Assembly: GCA_964643005.1 (NCBI GenBank)
Contig: CAZXQI010000004.1
Location: 1 to 64,000, forward strand
From: UBA6168 sp964643005
Lineage (GTDB): Bacteria > Bacteroidota > Bacteroidia > Chitinophagales > Saprospiraceae
Reading direction: 5' to 3'
DNA: 64,000 nt
Shown: positions 55,531 through 62,548 of the stretch, one piece after another
Layout: each line of letters begins with the position of its first letter
How positions within the stretch are numbered: position 1 is the stretch's first letter
Program-made: the position numbers and the translations under genes
Notes under the pieces: model-generated
Databases searched by the model: none
What the model was told of the DNA's origin: nothing
Seen by the model: the letters and a program-made list of their open reading frames with translations, nothing else

Positions 55531-57372
55531 TTACGAATTGGCGCCTGCTTCGGCGACTTCAGACGGGGTCTTCCCAAAGTGCTTTTTGAATGCCTTGCTG
55601 AAATAGTTGGGATTTTCAAAACCAACCTGGTAAGTGACTTCCGACACATTTCCGGCGCCCGATTCCAGCAGGCGCATGGCCTTTTCCAGACGGATGGTTC
55701 GGAGCAGTTCTGCGGGCGGCATGCCCGTTATTGATTTCACTTTTTTAAACAACTGCACCCGGCTGATTTTCATGGCCTGCGCCAATTGCTCAACGCCGAA
55801 CCGGGGGTTTTCGAGCTCCTGACGGATGTTGTCGAGCACTAAGACTAAATAGGGGTCAATGTCGGGCTTGCCGGGATGTTCCCCGCCCCAGTCAAACTGC
55901 AAAACAGTTTTGAAGCGCTCCCGGAGCATTCGACGATTTTCGAGGAGATTGTCTAAAGACAGTTCCAATTCCCGCACCGAGAAGGGCTTGGTCAGGTAGG
56001 CGTCAACGCCGGCTTCCAAAGCTCTCTGTTTAGTTTCGGCGCCCGTTCTTGCCGTCAGCATCAAAACCGGGATATGGCTGGTCAAAGGGTCGGATTTTAA
56101 AGTCCGGCAGAGTTCTATGCCGTCCTGTCCGCCCAATAGCATGATGTCCGAAACGACGATATCCGGCAGGTTTTCTTTGGTCAGATGGATGGCTTCATTC
56201 ACCGAGGCGCAGCGGAGCAAATTGTAAGCGGCGCTGAAATTGGAAGCCAAAAAGCTCTGCAAATCCAGATTGTCTTCGACTATCAGCAGTTGATTTTTTT
56301 TGCTCCTTTTGGAAGGCGTTGAATCCGGGAGCGGTGTAGTCGCAAGTTGTTCCAATTGCGGCTCTACGGCTATAAATGGCAAGGAAATGGAAAAACTGGT
56401 TCCTACATTCAATTCGGAATGTACCTCAATTTCTCCACCCATCAGGCTGATCAGCTTTTTCACTAAGGCCAGCCCGATTCCTGCACCTTCGGTCAGCTCG
56501 CCGGATTGCTCCACCTGCCGGAAGCGTTCAAACACAATTTTCAGATTTTCCCCGGTCATCCCTCTGCCGCTATCGGTAATGGTCAGTTGAACAGTTTCCT
56601 TTTCCTGTGCGGCCGGATACCGGAGGCTCATTTCGATAGATCCTCCCCTGTCGGTGAATTTGATGGCGTTCATCAGCAGATTGGAGAGGATGGTATCCAA
56701 TTTTTCAAAATCCATTTCGCACCAGCGATCGGGCGTTTCTGCGCTAAACTGAATCCTGAGCTGCTTACTGTCGGCGATGGGTCGCACCTGGGTGACGATC
56801 TTTTGCACTTCATCCGCCAGGTTGCCCACCTGCGTCGCGACCGTCATGGCCTTGGCTTCCAGTTTATTCCACCTGAGGAGCTCGTTGAAGCGATAGAGCA
56901 ACTCGCGGGCGTGTTGTAGAGCCATGAGGATATCCGGATGGGGGTTTTCCTCCGCCAGCCTCTCCAAAGGGCTGATGATGAGCGTCAGAGGGGTGCGGAG
57001 TTCGTGGGTAATGTTGACGTAGAGCTGCTCCCTGTGCATGGCGATCTCCCTGTCCCGGGACGCCAGTAACTGCATCTCTTTCGCCTTCTGACGGTTGCGA
57101 TAGGTCACGAATGCTAAGCGAAAAATCAAAGCGAACAGACCCGCCAGTATGGCCAAAACCAAAAGTATCTTCGAGCTAAACAGCGGGTCTTTCGGCGCTT
57201 GGGATAAGAGAACTTCTCCTCCCTGCTTTTGAAATTCCCATTTGGGAGAGGGAGTATCATCCGAGTAGTCGCCTGGAACCGGACTTTGACCGGAGCAAAC
57301 AGAAGCCACCAACAGGAAAACTAAAAAGCGGAAGACGAGCCTCATAAGGGCGTGATTTTCAGACAGATTCAT
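55531..57372 (-). CDS. Short hybrid histidine kinase with receiver and AraC output domain
   Basis: One-protein two-component system, 613 residues. Signal-like hydrophobic segment (11-28, possibly cleaved after SGQ), a periplasmic stretch of only about 40 residues, a membrane helix (69-90), a HisKA domain with phospho-acceptor His123 (ITHELRTPL), HATPase (NLLMNAIKFTDRGG, DSGRGM, GAGIGLALVKKL), a receiver with Asp409 (VVSDIM) and an AraC-type DNA-binding domain (about 510-610). It resembles Bacteroidota HTCS regulators but lacks their large beta-propeller sensor, so the input is unknown. An internal ATG (57345) starts a cleaner signal peptide. No target gene is obvious nearby. Confidence 0.93.
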   Translation of the reverse strand: MNLSENHALMRLVFRFLVFLLVASVCSGQSPVPGDYSDDTPSPKWEFQKQGGEVLLSQAPKDPLFSSKILLVLAILAGLFALIFRLAFVTYRNRQKAKEMQLLASRDREIAMHREQLYVNITHELRTPLTLIISPLERLAEENPHPDILMALQHARELLYRFNELLRWNKLEAKAMTVATQVGNLADEVQKIVTQVRPIADSKQLRIQFSAETPDRWCEMDFEKLDTILSNLLMNAIKFTDRGGSIEMSLRYPAAQEKETVQLTITDSGRGMTGENLKIVFERFRQVEQSGELTEGAGIGLALVKKLISLMGGEIEVHSELNVGTSFSISLPFIAVEPQLEQLATTPLPDSTPSKRSKKNQLLIVEDNLDLQSFLASNFSAAYNLLRCASVNEAIHLTKENLPDIVVSDIMLLGGQDGIELCRTLKSDPLTSHIPVLMLTARTGAETKQRALEAGVDAYLTKPFSVRELELSLDNLLENRRMLRERFKTVLQFDWGGEHPGKPDIDPYLVLVLDNIRQELENPRFGVEQLAQAMKISRVQLFKKVKSITGMPPAELLRTIRLEKAMRLLESGAGNVSEVTYQVGFENPNYFSKAFKKHFGKTPSEVAEAGANS

Positions 57373-57422
57373 TTGACAACAGCACTGCTAAAAGTAGTCG
57401 ATATTTTGAAAATGGCAAAAAC

Positions 57423-58031
57423 TCAGGGTAGAATTCCGATACTTTTGAGGTAAAGGTTTAGTTGCCCGGGAGATTTGAAGTGCAGGCAATGCAGACCCAG
57501 TTCCTTTGCCGCGATGATGTTGCGCTCATTGTCGTCAATGAAAAGCGCCCGCCGGGGCGCAATGTCGTATCGTTCAAAAAGTATCCTGTAAAACTCCGGA
57601 AATGGCTTTCGGGTTTTTTCAACGCCGCTCACCACGATTCCTTCGAACCAATGCAGGAAGTCGTACAATTCCAGCGCAATGGGGAAGGTTTCCGCCGACC
57701 AGTTGGTCAGGGCAAAGAGCCTGTGGCGATTTAGGTTTTTTAGTTTTTCCAAAGTCTCCACAGTCCCTTCGACCGGGCCGCCCAGCATCTCCTGCCAGCG
57801 CCCGTAGAAAGCCCGGATTTCCTGTTCCCATTCGGGATGCTGCGCGACAAGCAATTCCGTCCCTTCCCGCAGAGGACGCCCCGCATCCTGGGTTTCGTTC
57901 CAGTCCGAAGTGCAGATATTTTTGAAAAAATATTCCATCTGCGCCTCGTCTTCGAAGATCTCCCGATAGACGTAAACCGGGTTCCAGTCAACCAGTACGC
58001 CCCCTAAATCAAAGATGATGGTATCTATCAT
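57423..58031 (-). CDS. HAD-superfamily hydrolase (subfamily IA, YihX-like)
   Basis: 202 residues, beginning MIDTIIFDLGGVLVDWNP. The nucleophile is Asp8; the second motif-I Asp is Gly, as in the DxGGV group (YihX-like sugar phosphatases, epoxide-hydrolase N-domain relatives). Motif II is ALTNWSAE, motif III Lys lies in GVEKTRKPFPEFYRIL, and motif IV is FIDDNERNIIAA. An ATG at 58031 is chosen because the fold begins there; the frame extends to 58088 with unrelated residues. Likely a small-molecule phosphatase of unknown substrate. Confidence 0.92.
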   Translation of the reverse strand: MIDTIIFDLGGVLVDWNPVYVYREIFEDEAQMEYFFKNICTSDWNETQDAGRPLREGTELLVAQHPEWEQEIRAFYGRWQEMLGGPVEGTVETLEKLKNLNRHRLFALTNWSAETFPIALELYDFLHWFEGIVVSGVEKTRKPFPEFYRILFERYDIAPRRALFIDDNERNIIAAKELGLHCLHFKSPGQLNLYLKSIGILP

Positions 58032-58201
58032 TTCATTGTTATCATTCACCGCAAGTCGTCGAGCCGGCCTGCCTTCCGGCCTGCCCATTTTAAGTCCTCA
58101 GGCAAAAATGGGGATAATTTTGGCGACAGGTTCCATTCTGGTTCTGTTCAGGAAGATTCAATACCTCCTCTTTCAGAGATTCGGAGAGGCCCAAAAAAAA
58201 C

Positions 58202-58471
58202 TTATATCGTCCATTCATTTCGGCGCTCTCCTGGCGTCCCTTCTAACATAGATTGACGATATAAGATTGACGATTTTTTAATAAACTCTTTGGTCTGAAG
58301 CGTCAGCTCTTCAATGACTGTCGGATAGTCGCTACTCCCGATTGTTTTGAAAACCTTGTATTTCTCTGAGCTTTTATCTAAAACCTGGATACGGACAACA
58401 CCGCTCTTGTTTTTTTTGACGTACAAACATGCGTAAAAGTAGAAATTATCGAACTGGTGCGCCTGAAACAT
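58202..58471 (-). pseudogene. IS1634-like transposase remnant (N-terminal, frameshifted)
   Basis: The minus strand encodes YVKKNKSGVVRIQVLDKSSEKYKVFKTIGSSDYPTVIEELTLQTKEFI, which matches the N-terminal part of IS1634-family transposases. Only about 55 recognisable residues of a normally 450-600-residue protein remain. An ancestral-looking start (ATG at 58428-58430, MFVRQK...) is out of frame with the rest; the shift falls in a run of eight A/T bases (58410-58417). Downstream, AGATTGACGAT occurs twice (58250-58260 and 58264-58274) where homology ends. No inverted repeats or target duplication were identified. Confidence 0.65.
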
Positions 58472-58925
58472 AGCTCACAAAGATTGCAATCAAATCATGA
58501 TCGGCGATTCAAGGAGTGAATTTGTATGTTTTTAAAAATGTGCACAAGCTGGGAGACGCCGGCAGAGGCAGGAGATGCTTCTGCTTCTGCCGATTTGTTT
58601 TGTTTTAGTTGCTGTGAGGAACTAACAATTAGGCGCAGACCTCCTCCTTTTTTCACCTTCCCTGATAAATCTACCAACGCAAAAAAAATAAAGACCATCA
58701 GACCTTAATACATTGCAGGCAACCTGAATATCAATTTGTTATCCTAAAATTTCCCGCTTTCTAAAAGAAATTTACCTGCATTTTATTGGCGTTTAATTAG
58801 CTTTGAGCCCTCGTAAATCATTGCAGATCGGTCATTTCTAAGACCGACCCGGGGTTTCTCTGGCGCCTTTCCTCTGAGTAGCCCTTATATCCCTTTCCGT
58901 TTTAAATTAATTTATAACTTTAAAT
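58472..58925 (+). other. Intergenic region before the S74 protein gene
   Basis: No gene supported. A TAGCTTTG sequence at 58798-58805 fits the -7 consensus but lies 120 nt before the ATG and has no -33 partner, so it is only a possible promoter. The region follows the transposase remnant. Confidence 0.35.
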
Positions 58926-60620
58926 ATGCCAAATATGAGAAGAATAGAATTCCTTTTTATTGCCCTGTGCACAGTATGCGGCGCAGCCTTATTCGGACAA
59001 TCTGCCACCAATATTCAGCAGGCGCTCAGCGTCAATGCGGACGGTGCGGCGCCTGCCGCCAGCGCCATGTTAGACATGCAGTCCACTACACAGGGTATGC
59101 TCGTACCCCGCATGACGGGCGCGCAGCGTGTGGCCATCGCATCGCCGGCTACCGGACTGTTGGTTTTTGATACCGACGCCAATGGGTTTTGGTTTTACAG
59201 CGGCGCTGCCTGGACGAATCTGAATTCCGGCATTCCCAGTACCCTGGCCGATGCGGATCAGGACACGAAAATACAGGTGGAGAAGTACCCCAACGAAAAC
59301 GCTATCCACTTTGACCTTGCCGGCACGGAAGCGATGGCTCTGAGTAAAAATACCGGCGGTCAGCCGAGGCTTGAATTCCCGGGCAGTAATGTGGCGGTGG
59401 GATTGGGGGCGCTTTTATCCAATACGACGGGTGGAGATAACACTGCTTATGGCTATCATGCGCTGTCTTCCAACACTGAGGGATACCACAACACTGCCAC
59501 CGGTTATCAGGCGCTTTCTTCCAATACGGAAGGAGGTCAGAACACGGCCACGGGATATGGAGCGCTTTCCTCCAACATTGCGGGAGATTTGAACACTGCC
59601 AGTGGCTATTTGGCGCTCCATTTTAATACGGAGGGGAGCCTCAATACCGCTACCGGCGTTCAGGCGCTTTCCTCCAATATTACGGGAAATCAAAATACTG
59701 CCAATGGATATTTAGCGCTCATATACAACACCGCGGGGAGCCTCAATACCGCTACGGGCGTTCAGGCGCTATATTCTAATATAGAGGGAGACCAGAATAC
59801 TGCTACCGGCGTTCAGGCGCTATATTCCAACACTATCGGATGGGGTAATATCGCTAATGGAGCTTATGCGCTATATTCCAACACTACGGGAATTGGAAAC
59901 GCCGCTGGCGGCGCGCATGCGCTTGAAAATAACGCTGCTGGAAATTATAATACCGCTTTTGGCTTTGGCGCATTCTCCAACTGCAATATGGGAGATTATA
60001 ATACAGCCTTAGGGTATTATTCAGATATCGATACCTGTAACAGAGAGAATACAGTAGTAATAGGCGGCAATGGCAATATCGCCTTAGGCGGCTCTAACCG
60101 CGTGCGCATAGGCAACAGCAGCATGAGCAGCATAGGCGGTCAGGTAGCCTGGAGCAGCCTCTCAGACGAGCGCATCAAGACCAATGTAAAGGACAATGTG
60201 GTGGGCTTAGATTTCATCATGAAGCTCCATCCTGTTACGTACAACTATAGCGTGAGCAGGAGCTATGAAATACAGCGACAGACAGATACCACTGACTGGA
60301 AAGGCAAATACGATATAGAGGCGATGCAGTTCAGCGGTTTTCTGGCGCAGGAAGTGGAAAAGGCGGCAAAGGAAACGGGCTACGACTTTAGCGGCGTGGA
60401 TAAGCCGGATAGCGAGGAAGGGTTTTGGGGTCTGCGCTATGCCGAGTTTACCGTGCCATTGGTAAAGGCGGTGCAGGAGCAGCAGGCGGTCATCAGCCAG
60501 TTGCAGGCGGAGAATGCCGCATTAAAAGCGCAGATTCAGGCGGAGAAGGCCGCCAATGTGGAGCAATTCAGCAGAATCGCTGCGGCATTGCAGGGCGCAG
60601 GGATAGCGGTAGAAAAGTAA
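58926..60620 (+). CDS. Secreted tail-fibre-like protein with 17-residue repeats and S74 chaperone domain
   Basis: 564 residues. Signal peptide ends FGQ (about 25); Met4 is a possible alternative start. A Bacteroidota-type N-terminal domain (PAASAMLDMQSTTQGMLVPRMT, about 40-125) is followed by thirteen 17-residue repeats (residues 155-375; nt 59388-60050) of type NTATGYQALSSNTEGxx, as in YadA-like trimeric head domains. A peptidase S74 intramolecular chaperone domain follows with the cleavage motif LSDERIKTN (Ser413), then a coiled coil (about 515-550). Such proteins trimerise and self-cleave; the role is probably surface adhesion. It lies between a transposase remnant and a cytochrome remnant. 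Confidence 0.9.
   Translation: MPNMRRIEFLFIALCTVCGAALFGQSATNIQQALSVNADGAAPAASAMLDMQSTTQGMLVPRMTGAQRVAIASPATGLLVFDTDANGFWFYSGAAWTNLNSGIPSTLADADQDTKIQVEKYPNENAIHFDLAGTEAMALSKNTGGQPRLEFPGSNVAVGLGALLSNTTGGDNTAYGYHALSSNTEGYHNTATGYQALSSNTEGGQNTATGYGALSSNIAGDLNTASGYLALHFNTEGSLNTATGVQALSSNITGNQNTANGYLALIYNTAGSLNTATGVQALYSNIEGDQNTATGVQALYSNTIGWGNIANGAYALYSNTTGIGNAAGGAHALENNAAGNYNTAFGFGAFSNCNMGDYNTALGYYSDIDTCNRENTVVIGGNGNIALGGSNRVRIGNSSMSSIGGQVAWSSLSDERIKTNVKDNVVGLDFIMKLHPVTYNYSVSRSYEIQRQTDTTDWKGKYDIEAMQFSGFLAQEVEKAAKETGYDFSGVDKPDSEEGFWGLRYAEFTVPLVKAVQEQQAVISQLQAENAALKAQIQAEKAANVEQFSRIAAALQGAGIAVEK
59388..60050 (+). repeat. Thirteen tandem 51-bp repeats
   Basis: In-frame 51-bp units starting at 59388, 59439 and so on to 60000. 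Units are about 60-90 percent alike and keep the N-x-A-x-G-x-x-A-L-x-x-N pattern; the last two are the most degenerate. This is the usual substrate for repeat-number variation. Confidence 0.85.
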
Positions 60621-60625
60621 TGCAG

Positions 60626-60666
60626 AATAATCCGCCGGGAGCGGGAAGCGCTTCCGGCAGATTATT
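60626..60666 (+). terminator. Hairpin after the S74 protein gene
   Basis: AATAATC-c-GCCGG (60626-60638) pairs with CCGGC-a-GATTATT (60654-60666), one mismatch, 15-nt loop, 6 nt after the stop. No T tract follows. Confidence 0.45.
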
Positions 60667-61078
60667 GCCAATACAGAAGCAGAGCCTCCGCTACGCCCAG
60701 TTAGACGGAGCAGCGGCGACTTTCCTCTAAGTAATGCGCGACTTTCCCCTGCCGTTGTGGTTGACGTATTTACCTGGCGCTCAGGGAGCGTAAATGGCTT
60801 TTTGTTCGGCGCTCAGTGTCGGAGACAGGGAGATGATCAAACCCGGGTTCAGGTCTCTGTTCGGATAAGCGCCTAAGCGACTGCCTATGCCGGGCGCAAA
60901 GGGATCATCTACAGTAGAATGGCAGAATGCGCAGGTAATACCGACTCTTGCCAATTGCAAACCGCCGCCCGAAGAGAGGACATGCTTATAGAAAAAGATT
61001 CGGCGGCAGTAGATGCGAACCCGACGAGATCGAATGAAACCGGAACGTCGCCCGCTATAAATATGACTATTGCCGTCG
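60667..61078. other. Intergenic region with gene debris
   Basis: Contains the cytochrome c remnant (60781-60990) and, before it, two copies of CGACTTTCC about 20 bp apart (around 60717 and 60738). No intact gene. Confidence 0.5.
60781..60990 (-). pseudogene. Remnant of a cytochrome c family gene
   Basis: A minus-strand frame ending with TGA at 60781-60783 encodes a haem-binding motif CAFCH (CxxCH, nt 60919-60933). It is preceded by SSGGGLQLARVGIT and followed by STVDDPFAPGIGSRLGAYPN and RDLNPGLIISLSPTLSAEQKAIYAP. This reads like the haem region of a longer c-type cytochrome family with a GIxCAxCHSTVDxSFAPGIGxRLDGWPN block. The frame is open upstream to about 61084 but has no ATG and loses resemblance after about 60990, while the expected sequence beyond QKAIY is missing. 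It is therefore a fragment, with no signal peptide. Confidence 0.6.
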
Positions 61079-62464
61079 TCAGGACCTCAGCGCCTCTACT
61101 TCCTCCACCGTTTTGGGGACGGGTTTGCCGAGGACATGATGACCGCTTTCGGTGATGAGCACGTTGTCCTCTATGCGGATGCCGCCGAAGTTGCGCCAGT
61201 CGTCTAATTTATCGTAGTTGATAAAGTCCGTGTGCAGACCTTCGGCTTTCCACTGGTCAATCAGTTCAGGAATGAAATAGAGGCCGGGTTCAACGGTCAG
61301 CGCAAAGCCTGGTTCGAGCGCTCTGCCGAGTCGGAGGTAGGCCGTACCGAATAATTTGCTGCGCTTCACCTCCTCGTTGTAGCCGACGTAATCTTCTCCC
61401 AATCCTTCCATGTCGTGGACGTCGAGGCCGAGCATGTGTCCCAGGCCGTGCGGAAAAAACAGGGCGTGGGCGCCTTTCTCAACGGCTTCCGCTATATCGC
61501 CTTTCATCAGCCCTAAGGATTTCAGACCCTCCGCCATTTGTCGGGCGGCGGCTAAGTGGACTTCCATGTAGGTCAGGCCTGGTTCGAGCGATGCGATAGC
61601 GCTCAGCTCGGCGCCCAGGACGATATTGTAAATATCCTTTTGACGCGAAGTAAATTTTTTATCCACCGGACAGGTTCGGGTGAGGTCGCCGGCGTAGTGG
61701 GTAGCGGTTTCAGCGCCGTGGTCGCCGAGCAGGAGGCGCCCGCTTTGGAGGATGTTGCCGTGGGAGTGGTTGTGGAGCGTCTGCCCGTTGACGGTGAGGA
61801 TGATGCCGTAGGCGATATCGCCGCCCATGCCCGTAGCGATGCCCTGGGCGATGCCTGCCAGTTCGGATTCCCGCTTGCCGGCGGCGGCGGCTTTCATCAC
61901 GGCCACGTGCATGGCGCCGGTGATGTTGACGGCCTTTTCCATCTCGGCGACTTCCTCTGCGGACTTGTGCGAGCGCTGGGCGACGATGGCCTTAATGAGG
62001 CTGACCGAGGCCTTCTCCTGCAATTTTCCGATGGGGATGTCCAGCCATTCGTAGAGCTGGATCATGCTGTCGTGGCGATAGGGCGGCGTGAAGTGAACAG
62101 CTCTTTTTTGATCCAAAGCTTTTTTGAAAAAATTTTTTAACCGGTTGAAAGGCTGCGTTTTGGATACGCCGACTTTTACCGCCTGCTCCGCAATAGTAGG
62201 CATAGGCCCCGTCCAGACGATATCTTCCATGGTCAGTTCGTCGCCGAAGATGATGTCTTTGTTTTCGTCAATGTCAATGACGCCGGCTAGGCCGGGCTGA
62301 TCGAGGCCAAAGAAATAGAGGAAGTTGCTGTCTTGTCGGAAGTTGTAGGGGTTGGCTTTGTAGTTCATGCCGACCTCGTTGTTTCCGGGAATGAAGATGA
62401 TTCCACCGCCCACTTCTTTGCGCAGGCGTTCTCTGCGTTGTGTATAAGTTTCTTTTGAAAACAT
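61079..62464 (-). CDS. Xaa-Pro aminopeptidase (M24B, PepP-like)
   Basis: 461 residues. The N-terminal creatinase-like domain (about 1-175) begins MFSKETYTQRRERLRKEVGGGIIFIPGN. The pita-bread catalytic domain follows, with five metal ligands: two Asp in LLGDHGAETATHYAGDLTRTCPVD, His in HGLGHMLGLDVHD, Glu in LTVEPGLYFIPEL and Glu in GGIRIEDNVLI. It removes N-terminal residues preceding proline, with two Mn ions. There is no signal peptide, so it is cytoplasmic. The downstream end abuts the cytochrome remnant. The M1 peptidase gene ends 84 nt upstream on the same strand, making a peptidase pair. Confidence 0.95.
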   Translation of the reverse strand: MFSKETYTQRRERLRKEVGGGIIFIPGNNEVGMNYKANPYNFRQDSNFLYFFGLDQPGLAGVIDIDENKDIIFGDELTMEDIVWTGPMPTIAEQAVKVGVSKTQPFNRLKNFFKKALDQKRAVHFTPPYRHDSMIQLYEWLDIPIGKLQEKASVSLIKAIVAQRSHKSAEEVAEMEKAVNITGAMHVAVMKAAAAGKRESELAGIAQGIATGMGGDIAYGIILTVNGQTLHNHSHGNILQSGRLLLGDHGAETATHYAGDLTRTCPVDKKFTSRQKDIYNIVLGAELSAIASLEPGLTYMEVHLAAARQMAEGLKSLGLMKGDIAEAVEKGAHALFFPHGLGHMLGLDVHDMEGLGEDYVGYNEEVKRSKLFGTAYLRLGRALEPGFALTVEPGLYFIPELIDQWKAEGLHTDFINYDKLDDWRNFGGIRIEDNVLITESGHHVLGKPVPKTVEEVEALRS

Positions 62465-62548
62465 GATTAATGTGATTTGATGTTGTCGTTTGTCATGTGC
62501 AGAGGTCGGAAAAAATGCGCATTTTCCAAATCTCCATTTTGACCCAAC

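Noticed and set aside
58100..58280. Attachment site or target duplication around the transposase remnant
   Set aside because: The duplicated AGATTGACGAT is an adjacent tandem copy, not a flanking direct repeat, and no terminal inverted repeats were found.
60919..61155. 78-codon plus-strand frame
   Set aside because: Antisense to the cytochrome remnant and the 3' end of the aminopeptidase gene; no independent support.
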